From Robertmurraya kyonggiensis (GTDB lineage Bacteria; Bacillota; Bacilli; Bacillales; Cytobacillaceae), in the NCBI RefSeq assembly GCF_005116465.1, contig NZ_SWBM01000003.1, forward strand, positions 62,001 to 126,000: a DNA stretch of 64,000 nt, read 5' to 3'. Each line of letters begins with the position of its first letter. Positions within the stretch are counted from its first letter, which is position 1. The notes under the pieces are model-generated. The model was not told the origin of the DNA and searched no databases. It saw only the letters and a list, made by a program, of their open reading frames with translations. Shown here one piece after another: positions 7,456-16,662 of the stretch. A program made the translations under genes and the position numbers.

Positions 7456-8664
7456 TTACTTCACCTCATTTCCGTTTAGTTGAATATCATCGCCTGCAAG
7501 TGCTGCTAAAACAGCACCTCGTACAACAATACCCTTTAAGCGATTTTGTTCATCTACCACCGCTATCGGTAACGAGGCTGTTGCTACTTGTTCAAACATA
7601 TCCGCAATCAAAGTATCTGGTGTGACCGTTTGGATGTCGTGAACCATAATATCTTTAATTGTTTTACCGCTTTTTAGTGCATCCGAAGCATCTTCTGCTG
7701 TGATGGCACCAACAAGTACTTGTTTTTTATCCACAACATAAAGACTCGAAATCTTTGCATCCTTCATAATCTGTAAAGCCACTCTTACACCTCGGTCTGA
7801 GTGAATCACTTCTGGACGTTTCATCACATGTGCTGCTGTTAAAACCTTAGATAAGTCTACGTCCTCCACAAACCGTTCAACATAATCATTCGCTGGATTC
7901 ATTAAGATTTCTTCTGGCGTGCCCACCTGAACGATGGAACCGTCCTTCATAAGGGCAATTCGATCACCAATGCGTAACGCCTCATCTAAATCGTGAGTAA
8001 TAAAGATGATTGTTTTTTCCATCTTCTCTTGTAGTTCAAGCAATTCGTTTTGCATGTCTTTTCGAATTAAAGGGTCAAGCGCACTAAACGCCTCGTCCAT
8101 TAATAAAACATCAGGGTCATTAGCTAAGGCACGGGCTAACCCAACACGTTGCTGCATTCCACCGCTAAGCTCGCTTGGATAACTATTTTCATAGCCTTCT
8201 AGACCAACTAATTTTAAGGATTCGATCGCCTTTTCCCGCTGTTTCTTTTTATCAGCACCTTTAACTTCAAGACCGTATTCTGTATTACTTAAGACCGTAC
8301 GATGTGGAAATAGTGCAAAGCGCTGAAAAACCATACTTATTTTCGAACGACGAACTTCTCTTAACTCATTGGGCTTCATTTTTACAATGTCCTGTCCATC
8401 AATCAACACTTGACCATCTGTCGGGTCGATTAATCGATTGAACATTCGGACTAATGTGGATTTACCACTCCCCGATAAGCCCATAATGACAAATATCTCT
8501 CCAGCTTTGACTTCAAAGCTTGCTTTATTGACCCCAACCGTCATTCCGGTTTTTTCGAGAATTTGCTTTTTGGTCATGCCTTCATTCAGTAATTTTACTC
8601 CATGCTGAGGAGCTTTTCCGAAGACCTTCGTTACATTCCGGACTTCGATTTTTGCATCACTCAT
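7456..8664 (-). CDS. opuAA: Glycine betaine ABC transporter, ATP-binding subunit with CBS domains
   Basis: A 402-residue ATPase. Walker A is GLSGSGKST (about 62-70), the signature LSGGMQQRVGLARA, and Walker B VLLMDEAFSALD. After residue ~280 come two CBS modules (AHVMKRPEV..., IKDIMVHDIQTV...), which in the OpuA family sense ionic strength or nucleotides and gate transport. The N-terminal TKKQILEKTGMTVGVNKASF is typical of ProV/OpuAA. First gene of the operon; a clear promoter lies at 8710-8738. Osmotic induction is known for the family and not visible here. Confidence 0.95.
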   Translation of the reverse strand: MSDAKIEVRNVTKVFGKAPQHGVKLLNEGMTKKQILEKTGMTVGVNKASFEVKAGEIFVIMGLSGSGKSTLVRMFNRLIDPTDGQVLIDGQDIVKMKPNELREVRRSKISMVFQRFALFPHRTVLSNTEYGLEVKGADKKKQREKAIESLKLVGLEGYENSYPSELSGGMQQRVGLARALANDPDVLLMDEAFSALDPLIRKDMQNELLELQEKMEKTIIFITHDLDEALRIGDRIALMKDGSIVQVGTPEEILMNPANDYVERFVEDVDLSKVLTAAHVMKRPEVIHSDRGVRVALQIMKDAKISSLYVVDKKQVLVGAITAEDASDALKSGKTIKDIMVHDIQTVTPDTLIADMFEQVATASLPIAVVDEQNRLKGIVVRGAVLAALAGDDIQLNGNEVK

Positions 8665-8709
8665 ACATTCACCTCTATCCTTCCAAAAAATAAACAGCCG
8701 TACTAATTA

Positions 8710-8738
8710 AGTATATACCTCTAAAAAACGCACAACAA
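8710..8738 (-). promoter_or_regulatory. Probable sigma-A promoter of opuA
   Basis: On the minus strand TTGTTG (8733-8738) and TATACT (8710-8715) are spaced by 17 bases, about 45 bases before the opuAA start. The rest of the 8665-8902 gap shows nothing I can assign. Confidence 0.6.
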
Positions 8739-8902
8739 ACTCGATATATTGGGCTATTCTGTTAAATAACAGGCTCTCATTTTGTCAGCTGTACCTACCT
8801 GTCTTATTCTTAGAAATCAGCCCATATCCTTCCAGATCCTCCCGATCGCTCCGGACTGACTTTCGAAAACAACATGAAAAAGCCCATCACACCAGTTCGG
8901 TA

Positions 8903-9667
8903 TCATGGACTCAAAAATCGATTTGTTACAAGCTGTTCTTCTGTATTAAAAAGACTAGGATAAATAAGAAAACCAAGTATAATTGCGGTCAAACTCGCTG
9001 CAGCCATAATGAGAAACACGATTAAAAGCTGAAATTTCACCGCTTGAATTGGATCAGCACCAGCAATAATTTGCCCTGTCATCATTCCAGGTAGTTGTAC
9101 GAGTCCAATCGTCTTTTGCCCCTCAATCGTAGGAATTAAACTGGCTCTGATCGAATTCTTCAAAATAGGAAAAATGGATTGCTTCACACTTCCACCTAGC
9201 GACAATACAAGCAGAATTTCTTCTTTTCTCAAATCTATTTCTGCCTGCAGTCGATTCAAAAATAAGTTTGCAATTATCATTGAGTTTCCAATAATCATCC
9301 CGCTAATAGAAATGATATATTGAGGGGAAGCTGGAATAATTTTTAGACCTAATAAAAAACCTTGTGTCACAATCTCTACAATTGAAATGGTGATAAAAAT
9401 TTTCCAAAAGACAAACGGAATATTTCTTCCTCTTTTGGCTGCGTTCCTTACTGCAACCAAAATCATTATGAGGAGCATGATAATAATGCCGAGTGGATGG
9501 TCCAAACCAAACACTGCATTTAATATATAGCCAACTACAAGCAACTGAATTGTTGCCCGTACACAGGTAATCATGATGTCTTTCCCCAACCCTAATTTGA
9601 AAGCCGTGCTTAGAACGAGAGCTAAAATGACAAATATGAAACTCAAAATAATCGCTAGTAAACTCAT
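8903..9667 (-). CDS. fetB: FetB/YjkA-type ABC transporter membrane protein
   Basis: A 254-residue polytopic membrane protein of the UPF0014/FetB family (B. subtilis YjkA). Recognisable family segments are CVRATIQLLVVGYIL, ISGMIIGNSM and SLIPTIEGQKTIGLVQLPGMMTGQIIAGADP. E. coli FetAB is linked to iron export and oxidative-stress resistance; the Bacillus role is less certain. It overlaps the ATPase gene by 4 bases (start within the upstream stop), so the two are translated together as one transporter. About 6-7 hydrophobic segments are visible and there is no signal peptide. Confidence 0.85.
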   Translation of the reverse strand: MSLLAIILSFIFVILALVLSTAFKLGLGKDIMITCVRATIQLLVVGYILNAVFGLDHPLGIIIMLLIMILVAVRNAAKRGRNIPFVFWKIFITISIVEIVTQGFLLGLKIIPASPQYIISISGMIIGNSMIIANLFLNRLQAEIDLRKEEILLVLSLGGSVKQSIFPILKNSIRASLIPTIEGQKTIGLVQLPGMMTGQIIAGADPIQAVKFQLLIVFLIMAAASLTAIILGFLIYPSLFNTEEQLVTNRFLSP

Positions 9668-10392
9668 ATTATATCCCTCGAGCTATGCAAAAATTCTTTC
9701 GTTCTTTGATCATTCGGTTCAAAGAAAAAATGATTAGTAGGAGCAGCCTCCACCAATTGTCCATCCATGATGAGCCATGTCTGATCCCCAACGCGCTCTG
9801 CTTGCGCTAAATCATGTGTCACCCATAGGATGGTCGTTTTATGATCTTTGTTAATTGAGAGAATCAACTCTTCGACCTCTTGAGCTGCTTTTGAATCGAG
9901 CGCAGAAGTAACTTCATCTAATAGTAAGACAGACGGTTGATTAACCAATGTCCGCGCAAGAGATAATCGTTGCCGTTGTCCCCCAGAAAGTTCCTTCGCT
10001 TCTCTACTTAATAGCTCTTCTGATAGACCAACATAATTCATATAGGTTTGCGGACTTTCTAATGTCCGTCCTTGCAGCTGCATGGGAAGTGATAGATTTT
10101 CAAGAACTGTCCCCTTCATCATCGGACCTGACTGAAAGGCAATTCCAACATAACGCCGAAGATTTCTGACATCCCAATCGCGGATTTCCTTCCCACCTAC
10201 ATAAAGTTCACCTTCGTCCGGTGTTTGGAGCAAATTACAAAGAGACAAAATTGTACTTTTTCCGGATCCTGATGGTCCGATAATAGTAAGTATCTCTCCC
10301 TTTTCTACCTCTCCACTAATTCCCTTTAAGACAGATTGCTGTTTTCCTTGATTGATAAAAGACTTATGTATATTCTTTAATTCGATTTCCAA
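9664..10392 (-). CDS. fetA: FetA/YjkB-type ABC transporter ATPase
   Basis: A 242-residue ABC ATPase. Walker A is GPSGSGKST (about 38-46), the signature LSGGQRQRLSLARTL, and Walker B VLLLDEVTSALD. It is a single nucleotide-binding domain of normal length, partner of the overlapping FetB-like membrane protein. It probably acts as a dimer on the cytosolic face. The two genes form a two-gene operon. The 326 bases upstream, before the glutaminase gene, are mostly taken up by a dispersed palindrome cluster, so the promoter must lie close to the start near 10400-10460. Confidence 0.85.
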   Translation of the reverse strand: MEIELKNIHKSFINQGKQQSVLKGISGEVEKGEILTIIGPSGSGKSTILSLCNLLQTPDEGELYVGGKEIRDWDVRNLRRYVGIAFQSGPMMKGTVLENLSLPMQLQGRTLESPQTYMNYVGLSEELLSREAKELSGGQRQRLSLARTLVNQPSVLLLDEVTSALDSKAAQEVEELILSINKDHKTTILWVTHDLAQAERVGDQTWLIMDGQLVEAAPTNHFFFEPNDQRTKEFLHSSRDII

Positions 10393-10469
10393 CCGCGTCT
10401 CACTTCCTCCAATATCAAGAGATTCATTAAAATTAAGCTTTGTTTAAGTTGGGTGTTGAATTTATTACA

Positions 10470-10668
10470 TTGTAAAATAGTCGGAAAAGTTACCGCTATA
10501 TCGAGAAATTCACCTATTTACCTATAAATAAGCGGAATTTTTCCGGTTAAGCTATACCTTTCTCCAGATTTTAAGGCTTTTTAGGTCATTTAGCGGAAAT
10601 TCTCCGCCTTTTTCACCAAATAACCATTAATCCTTTCGAAATACACGGAATTTTTCCAGCTATGTGGG
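10470..10668. repeat. Dispersed palindrome cluster, copy 2 of 3
   Basis: Four GCGGAA/TTTCCG-type cores have CG positions at 10482, 10533, 10594 and 10646 (spacing 51-61-52). It has long identical blocks with the copy at 640-835, including CCTATAAATAA, GTTAAGCTATAC and the 20-base TTTTTAGGTCATTTAGCGGA. It lies between two genes read on the same strand. Confidence 0.8.
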
Positions 10669-10718
10669 TGCGGTACACCTATCGAAAATCAAAAAATGAA
10701 CAATAATAAAGCCAAAAC

Positions 10719-11648
10719 CTAAAATATACTTAATTGATATTTCTCTGATAATAGCTCCAATAGCTTAATTCCAGCGATACTGTTTCCGATTTCATCTAAG
10801 GATGGTCCAAAAACACCAATGCCAAATTTGCATGGAACAGCTCCCATAATTCCACCGGATACACCGCTTTTGGCAGGAATACCAATCTTAATAGCAAACT
10901 CTCCAGAGGCATTATACATTCCACATGTTACCATAAATGTCTTACAAATGCGTGCTACATCTAGAGGAATAATTTGTGTGCCACTAATCGGGTCCACTCC
11001 ATCCATTGCGAATACAAGGCCAATTCTTGCTAAATCCAAACAGTTCATTTCAATCGCACATTGCTTTGTATACAACTCCATTAATGGTTCAATGTCTTCT
11101 TCTATAATCCGATGAGCTTTTAGAAAATAGCATAATGCTCGATTTAGATGCGCCGTTTCATATTCGGATTGAGCAACTTCTTCACAATAGCTTACAGAAG
11201 GATCGCCTGATAATGTTCGAATAAATGATGCAAGCCGTTCAAACCTCTCTTCAATCGAATTCCCCTTGATCATATGAGTAACAACTAGTGCTCCTGCATT
11301 AATCATTGGATTTAGCGGCTTTGCCACAGCCATTGTTTCTAGTTTAATAATCGAGTTAAAAGGATCACCCGTCGGTTCCATCCCCACACGCTCAAACACA
11401 TACTCTCTTCCTCTATCAATCAGGACTAGCGCTAAAGCAATCACCTTTGAAATACTTTGTAGAGTGAACTTTTTTTCAATATCCCCCGCAGAATAACAGT
11501 TCCCGTCTGGATAGTAAATTGCAATCGCCAAATCACAAGGATTGGCTCGTCCAAGCGCTGGTATGTAATTTGCCACCTTGCCTTTTTCTGCGTATTTTCT
11601 TGCCTCTTCCACAAAACGGTTTAATTCTTTATTTGATTGGCATCCCAT
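10719..11648 (-). CDS. glsA: Glutaminase
   Basis: A 309-residue glutaminase of the serine-dependent beta-lactamase-like fold, hydrolysing L-glutamine to glutamate and ammonia in the cytosol. The catalytic Ser-x-x-Lys is S65-I-S-K68 in [30 protein letters not shown] and [12 protein letters not shown] are family blocks carrying the Asn, Tyr and Ser contacts. Length is exactly that of the B. subtilis YlaM/YbgJ type. It stands alone, with no glutamine transporter or two-component system next to it. I see no clear terminator in the 50 bases downstream. Confidence 0.94.
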   Translation of the reverse strand: MGCQSNKELNRFVEEARKYAEKGKVANYIPALGRANPCDLAIAIYYPDGNCYSAGDIEKKFTLQSISKVIALALVLIDRGREYVFERVGMEPTGDPFNSIIKLETMAVAKPLNPMINAGALVVTHMIKGNSIEERFERLASFIRTLSGDPSVSYCEEVAQSEYETAHLNRALCYFLKAHRIIEEDIEPLMELYTKQCAIEMNCLDLARIGLVFAMDGVDPISGTQIIPLDVARICKTFMVTCGMYNASGEFAIKIGIPAKSGVSGGIMGAVPCKFGIGVFGPSLDEIGNSIAGIKLLELLSEKYQLSIF

Positions 11649-11765
11649 TTATATCACCCATGATAGTATTGGCAAAAATTATAGTAAAAATTGACTATAA
11701 AGGTATTTTTGTGAGAAAATAATTTGACTGAATATTCTATTTTAACAGACTTTTAGGAGGTTGCT

Positions 11766-12668
11766 ATGGGGTGGGATTTGCTTAAAAGCTTTCTTGTTTT
11801 TCTACTAATTGTAGTCGGGTTCATTTTCATTCTCCTATTACCTCGAGAAATGGTAATCACACATCAGGGAGGACTCGTTTTTACAGCTGACTTTCCTTTT
11901 ACCTTCGATTTATTCAAGGAAAAAGTACAAGCCTTCATTCAACATTTTCAAACAGAAAAAGGCTTTGGGGAAAATAAAATGGGCGTACCCATTTTAGAAG
12001 AATTACAGACTTTCCTTCAGCGCGACTTACATATTATTATTCCAGCATTTTTCTTAGCCATTATTCTCGGCATGATGCTTGGGATTATACAGTTTTATTT
12101 TCGAGAAAAATGGGTCGGAAAAATCCAAGCTTTTTTATCGTGGATCTTTTCCTCTATTCCTGATTTTTTCTTCTATATAGGCATTCAGTACGTATTAATA
12201 AAATTGGTCGTCCACGGACACTTACAAATGAATCTATTTGGAAATGAAGATTGGTATAGCTTCCTATTACCAATGGTCGCCGTAACTCTTTTTCCAATGC
12301 TTTATATGATGAAATTCACCACGACATCCCTCGAAAACGAAGTCGGACAAGATTATTTGCGAACTGCTCGTTCTAAAGGACTACAACGATTATTCATCCT
12401 TAAGCATATGCTTTGGAACTGCTGGCCCTCGATATTAAACCAGACACAATTTGTCATGCTCTATATTTTGTCGAGCCTACCAATCATTGAAAAACTATCA
12501 AGTTACCAAGGAGCCGGATATCACCTACTAGATAGCATCTTTAAAAATGAAGATGTCCGTTCTCTTGCATTTATGCTTCCTTATCTTGTCTTTATGTTTG
12601 CTACGGTTGTTTTATCAAAATTAGTTAAGCATCGCTTAGTACCATTTAAGTCAGGAGCGTTACGATGA
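11766..12668 (+). CDS. Peptide-type ABC transporter permease, DppB-like (pair 1)
   Basis: A 300-residue inner-membrane permease of the BPD_transp_1 type. Family signals are ENEVGQDYLRTARSKGL (the cytoplasmic loop that docks on the ATPase), about six hydrophobic segments, and an N-terminal helix followed by an extracytoplasmic stretch. It is similar over its whole length to the permease at 13578, so the pair has been duplicated. AGGAGG lies before the ATG. It overlaps the next gene by 4 bases. No binding protein or ATPase gene lies beside it, so it must borrow these from elsewhere or work differently. The substrate is unknown; the DppBC/OppBC group moves oligopeptides. Confidence 0.85.
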   Translation: MGWDLLKSFLVFLLIVVGFIFILLLPREMVITHQGGLVFTADFPFTFDLFKEKVQAFIQHFQTEKGFGENKMGVPILEELQTFLQRDLHIIIPAFFLAIILGMMLGIIQFYFREKWVGKIQAFLSWIFSSIPDFFFYIGIQYVLIKLVVHGHLQMNLFGNEDWYSFLLPMVAVTLFPMLYMMKFTTTSLENEVGQDYLRTARSKGLQRLFILKHMLWNCWPSILNQTQFVMLYILSSLPIIEKLSSYQGAGYHLLDSIFKNEDVRSLAFMLPYLVFMFATVVLSKLVKHRLVPFKSGALR

Positions 12669-13564
12669 AAATCATTACCTTCATTAGACGTCATTTTCTA
12701 TTCTGTCTCGGGATGTTCATGTTCCTAATCCTTCTATTCTTTACATTCTTCGGAGAATATCTCCCTGGGATTGATCGAGATTTGAAAGAAATCGAATATA
12801 TTTGGACGGATAAAAAAATCCCCTTGGCTCCACCCTATGAGCCTTCTGATGATTTCTTACTAGGAACGGATCGGGATGGTCGGGACCTCCTTAGTTTGAT
12901 TGTGATAGGCGCTAAGGAATCGTTAATGATTATTATCGCAATTACATTTATTCGTTATTTAATCGCGATCCCACTTGCTTTTTTGGCCCATAAAAAAAGC
13001 TTTGGGATCCATCACATTGTTAGCTGGATGAATGGATTTTTATCCTATATTCCTAGCATTATATTAGTAGTCTTACTCGTCACCCTACCACCAATCTTAA
13101 TCTCAGAAACAAGGCTACTTTATCTCATTATTGTTCTTGCTTCGTTGGAAGTAGGACGAGTAGCAGAGATGTTTCGTTTAGAGTTTGCACAAATTTCCTC
13201 GAAGGAGTTTGTAACCGGTGGAAATTCAATTGGTGTCTCCAGCTTTCGTTTGTTAAAAAAATACCTTCTGCCTTTTCTCTATGGAAAGCTACTGATTAGT
13301 CTAGTCGGAGATGTCGGGAAAGTAACATTTTTACTAGGACAAATCGGATTCCTTGGCATTTTCATTACCCAAGTATTCGTTCAAGTCGATGCAGGACAAT
13401 TTGCATTTTTTAATACTTCTTTAGCATGGCCCATGTTATTGTTAAATTCCTACAATGACATACGATCCGCGATTTGGATTCCATTCTTCCCAGCTCTGGC
13501 GATGACCTATGTCATTTTCACATTCAACATATTGGCACAAGGGATTCAAAAGCTCGCAAAGTAA
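12665..13564 (+). CDS. Peptide-type ABC transporter permease, DppC-like (pair 1)
   Basis: A 299-residue second permease subunit. The LLGTDRDGRDLLSLIVIGAK segment (about 72-91) corresponds to the conserved LGTDxxGRD block at the start of DppC/OppC transmembrane domains, and SSKEFVTGGNSIGVSSFRLL is the ATPase-docking loop. It overlaps the DppB-like gene and lies 13 bases before the second pair. The whole-length counterpart is at 14462. The extended hydrophilic part between the first two helices carries PLAPPYEPSDDF, also kept in the paralogue. Confidence 0.85.
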   Translation: MKIITFIRRHFLFCLGMFMFLILLFFTFFGEYLPGIDRDLKEIEYIWTDKKIPLAPPYEPSDDFLLGTDRDGRDLLSLIVIGAKESLMIIIAITFIRYLIAIPLAFLAHKKSFGIHHIVSWMNGFLSYIPSIILVVLLVTLPPILISETRLLYLIIVLASLEVGRVAEMFRLEFAQISSKEFVTGGNSIGVSSFRLLKKYLLPFLYGKLLISLVGDVGKVTFLLGQIGFLGIFITQVFVQVDAGQFAFFNTSLAWPMLLLNSYNDIRSAIWIPFFPALAMTYVIFTFNILAQGIQKLAK

Positions 13565-13577
13565 CAGGAGGCATTTT

Positions 13578-14465
13578 ATGGGGTGGGATTTCCTAAAGAG
13601 TTCATTTGTTTTCGTAATAATTGTCATTGGTTTTATAATCCTTCTTCTCGCACCAAGAATCATGACGGTACATAATCTAGGCGGTTATTACACTCCTAAA
13701 ACAGAAATGACCTATAAAGAAAATATCCAAGCTTTTATTCATGACTTTCAAACTGAAGGATTTGGTGAGAACCGGTATGGTACTGCGGTTCTAGAAGAAT
13801 TACAAGCGTTTATTAAAAGGGATTTGATTATTGTCATTCCCGCCTTCGTGCTCAGTATTATATTGGGGACGTTTCTTGGTGTCGTACAATTTCAATTTAG
13901 AGAGGGGCCATTTGGAAAAATACAAGCCTTTTTTTCATGGATCTTCTCTTCTATACCTGATTTCTTTTTCTATATCGCTGTGCAATATGCATTAATCAAA
14001 TTGTTTTACGTTGGTTTGCCACAATTTAATCTATATGGAAATGATCAGTGGTATAGCTTCATATTGCCAATGATTGCTGTAATGCTTTACCCGATGTTAC
14101 ATATAAGCAAATTCACCTTCACTTCTCTAGAAAATGAAGTGGGGCAGGATTATTTAAGAACCGCACATGCCAAAGGATTACGAACCATAAGTGTATTGAA
14201 GCATATGCTTTGGAACTGCTTAGGCTCGCTATTAAATCAAACTCAATTTGTCATGCTCTATATTTTAACGAGCTTACTTATTATCGAAAAACTATCAAGC
14301 TATTTTGGTGCAGGCTATCATCTATATGGAAGTATCATTAACAATGAAGATCAAAGAACATTAGCCTTTATCCTTCCCTACTTATTACTTATGTTCATGA
14401 CTGTCATTTTTACTAAGGTCTGTCGGCATTGGTTAGTCCCAAGGAAATCGGGTGATTCACGATGA
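13578..14465 (+). CDS. Peptide-type ABC transporter permease, DppB-like (pair 2)
   Basis: A 295-residue paralogue of the protein at 11766. It shares MGWD-LKS at the start, ENEVGQDYLRTAHAKGLR in the docking loop, and KHMLWNC and NQTQFVMLYIL. I start it at ATG 13578, which has an ACAGGAGG site 8 bases upstream and aligns with the start of the first copy. The frame stays open another 23 codons into the previous gene, but that extension is only the overlapping reading of gene 12665. It overlaps the following gene by 4 bases, repeating the coupling of pair 1. Confidence 0.87.
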   Translation: MGWDFLKSSFVFVIIVIGFIILLLAPRIMTVHNLGGYYTPKTEMTYKENIQAFIHDFQTEGFGENRYGTAVLEELQAFIKRDLIIVIPAFVLSIILGTFLGVVQFQFREGPFGKIQAFFSWIFSSIPDFFFYIAVQYALIKLFYVGLPQFNLYGNDQWYSFILPMIAVMLYPMLHISKFTFTSLENEVGQDYLRTAHAKGLRTISVLKHMLWNCLGSLLNQTQFVMLYILTSLLIIEKLSSYFGAGYHLYGSIINNEDQRTLAFILPYLLLMFMTVIFTKVCRHWLVPRKSGDSR

Positions 14466-15361
14466 AACTATTAACGTTTATCAGGAGCAATCCACTATTC
14501 TTTCTTGGCTCAGCGATGTTTTTCTTTCTATTATATATCGCTTTTTTCGGGAAATACCTCCCAGCGATTGATACGAAATTAAAAGAAGTTGATTTCCTTT
14601 GGACTGAAAACAAAATTCCATTGGCCCCACCGTACGAACCGTCTGAACAATTTGCAATAGGCACGGACAGACTTGGACGAGACTTATTAAGCTTGCTCGT
14701 TTTAGGCGCAAAAGAAACATTAATCATCGTTTTTGCCATTGCATTAGTGCGTTATTTACTAGCGATTCCACTGGCTTTTTTTGCCCATAAAAATAAATTC
14801 GGCGTAAATGTTGTTCTGAATTGGCTTAACGGGTTTTTGTCGTATATTCCAACGATCATTCTTGTAATTTTACTTGCTACTTTGCCACCCATCGTTTTAT
14901 CAAAAACAAGACCGTTTTACCTTATTCTTATTATCGCAGCCCTTGAGGTTGGCCGTGTAGCCGAAATGATTAAACTGGAACTAAATCAACTTTCGACAAA
15001 GGAGTATATTACGGGTGGAAATTCAGTTGGAATCTCTAATTTTCGCTTGTTGAGAAAATATTATATGCCTTTTCTCTATGGAAAATTGCTCGTGAATTTC
15101 GTTGGAGATCTAGGAAAAGTGATGTTCCTACTTGGTCAGTTAGGGTTTCTAGGAATTTTTATCTCCCATTCCTTTATCCAAACAGATACGGGCGCATTCG
15201 GGTTTAAAAACACATCACTCTCGTGGCCGACTCTTTTAACTGATGCTTTTCGAGATTTAAGAGGAGCGATTTGGATTCCCTTCTACGCTTCATTAGCGAT
15301 GACCTATGTGATTTTCACTTTTAATATATTGGCGCAGGGGATACGGAAATTATTAAAATAA
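14462..15361 (+). CDS. Peptide-type ABC transporter permease, DppC-like (pair 2)
   Basis: A 299-residue paralogue of the protein at 12665 and of exactly equal length, with AIGTDRLGRDLLSLLVLGAK, PLAPPYEPSEQF and the docking loop STKEYITGGNSVGISNFRLL. The final gene of a four-gene unit ended by the terminator at 15451-15484. Conservation of docking loops and GTDxxGRD blocks in both copies argues that all four are functional, not decaying copies. Confidence 0.86.
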   Translation: MKLLTFIRSNPLFFLGSAMFFFLLYIAFFGKYLPAIDTKLKEVDFLWTENKIPLAPPYEPSEQFAIGTDRLGRDLLSLLVLGAKETLIIVFAIALVRYLLAIPLAFFAHKNKFGVNVVLNWLNGFLSYIPTIILVILLATLPPIVLSKTRPFYLILIIAALEVGRVAEMIKLELNQLSTKEYITGGNSVGISNFRLLRKYYMPFLYGKLLVNFVGDLGKVMFLLGQLGFLGIFISHSFIQTDTGAFGFKNTSLSWPTLLTDAFRDLRGAIWIPFYASLAMTYVIFTFNILAQGIRKLLK

Positions 15362-15450
15362 ACGGGATTGACGGGAATACTCTCATGGTGGTACAAGAGC
15401 ATCAGGAGGATAAGTAATTAAATCAATTAAAGTATATAAGCATTTTTAGT

Positions 15451-15484
15451 AGAGCAAATCATATAGTTGATTTGTTCTTTTTTA
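15451..15484 (+). terminator. Terminator of the four-permease operon
   Basis: AGAGCAAATCA and TGATTTGTTCT pair over 11 bases with one G-U, followed by TTTTTTATT. Confidence 0.8.
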
Positions 15485-15645
15485 TTCTAATAATTGATAG
15501 CCCTCAATTCATTATTGAAAAGCAACTTCGATTGGAAAATAAGACCCACAAGAAATTATTGCCATTCCGTTTCTAAAAGTGTAAAATTACACTATATATT
15601 CAATGTATCGAAAACTTTCAATTCATAAGAGGAAGTGAATATAAG

Positions 15646-15939
15646 ATGAAACGGTTAATCATTTTCATCCTATTATTACCTGTATTTGCGTATAGTTATT
15701 ATGCAACTTCTTGGACAGCTTCATATTTCATGCTTGAGGAAGATTGGAAAGAGGACATTGTTTTCACTCCTAAGGATGCTTCTGATCCTATGGAAATTTA
15801 TGAGATTGATAAATTCATTTATGCTTTTAAATATGCTCCATTATCAAGCGTGATTTGTTCCTTGTCATTCTTGTTGATCGTGAGCTTTGTTACGATTTGG
15901 CTACGTAAAAAGATTAGCTATAAGAAAAGAACGTCATGA
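15646..15939 (+). CDS. Small two-helix membrane protein (possibly DUF4306/YjdJ-like)
   Basis: A 97-residue protein with one hydrophobic segment at residues 3-20 and another at about 67-88, joined by an acidic ectodomain containing DKFIYAFKYAPLSSV, and ending in a basic tail. The overall plan and the 'D-x-F-x-Y-A-x-K-x-x-P' stretch recall B. subtilis YjdJ (DUF4306), but this is from memory and uncertain. The ribosome site AAGAGGAAG lies before ATG. It lies alone between the permease operon and a methyltransferase. Function unknown. Confidence 0.6.
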   Translation: MKRLIIFILLLPVFAYSYYATSWTASYFMLEEDWKEDIVFTPKDASDPMEIYEIDKFIYAFKYAPLSSVICSLSFLLIVSFVTIWLRKKISYKKRTS

Positions 15940-16018
15940 ATATCCGTAGCGAACTTCTAGGTTGAGATAAATTTTGATATGATAGGGATTAAATGAACTT
16001 TCATGGAAGGAGCCCACT

Positions 16019-16636
16019 ATGATTAAATTTACGGGCGAACGAATTATTCCCGAGCTAATGAAGCCGACAAACGGAATGCTGTTGGAGCATATAGCCAGAT
16101 ATCACTTTGCGATTTACTATGCGAAAGGTCGTGTGCTTGATTTTGCCTGCGGAAGTGGATTCGGAAGTAATATCATTGCCTCCGCTGCTAAAAAAGAAAT
16201 CACAGAACTTATCGCAATCGATATTGATAAAGCTGCCATCACTTATGCGAAAAGTAAATACTATCATCCATTAGTTACATTCCAGCAAGAAAATGCTGTA
16301 GACCCTACACTTCCAGAAAAACTAGGCCAATTCGATGTCATTGTGAGCTTTGAGACTCTCGAGCATGTTGCCGAAGAAAAGGAATTCTTGGAGAACATTT
16401 ATCAGATGCTAAAGCCAGGTGGAACCCTTGTCATTTCAACACCATTTGGACAAGGTCGGGGCATGCCAACGAACGAGCCTTTTCATGTTCACCAATTAAC
16501 GAAAGATGAATTTCATGGATTATTCTCTCGATATGACAAAGTAGAATTTTATTTCCAAAGAGGTGTATTAGTGGAGCCTGAACCTGGTCGTAAGGGTCGT
16601 CATTATCCTTTTGGAATCGCAGTTTGTACAAAATAA
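16019..16636 (+). CDS. Class I SAM-dependent methyltransferase
   Basis: A 205-residue methyltransferase. Motif I is VLDFACGSGFGS (about 39-50), the acidic end of strand 2 is AIDIDKAAI, motif IV IVSFETLEHV, and motif VI LKPGGTLVISTP. This resembles UbiE/Methyltransf_11-type enzymes, often acting on small molecules or lipids. The N-terminal FTGERIIPE matches a group frequently annotated only as class I methyltransferase. A terminator follows immediately. The substrate cannot be told from the neighbours. Confidence 0.82.
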   Translation: MIKFTGERIIPELMKPTNGMLLEHIARYHFAIYYAKGRVLDFACGSGFGSNIIASAAKKEITELIAIDIDKAAITYAKSKYYHPLVTFQQENAVDPTLPEKLGQFDVIVSFETLEHVAEEKEFLENIYQMLKPGGTLVISTPFGQGRGMPTNEPFHVHQLTKDEFHGLFSRYDKVEFYFQRGVLVEPEPGRKGRHYPFGIAVCTK

Positions 16637-16662
16637 AAAGAGAGCACCCCGCTCTCTTTTTT
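16636..16662. terminator. Bidirectional terminator
   Basis: AGAGAGC and GCTCTCT arms around a 5-base loop, with a T-run on both sides. It ends the methyltransferase gene (plus) and the interrupted gene at 16661-17083 (minus). Confidence 0.88.
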
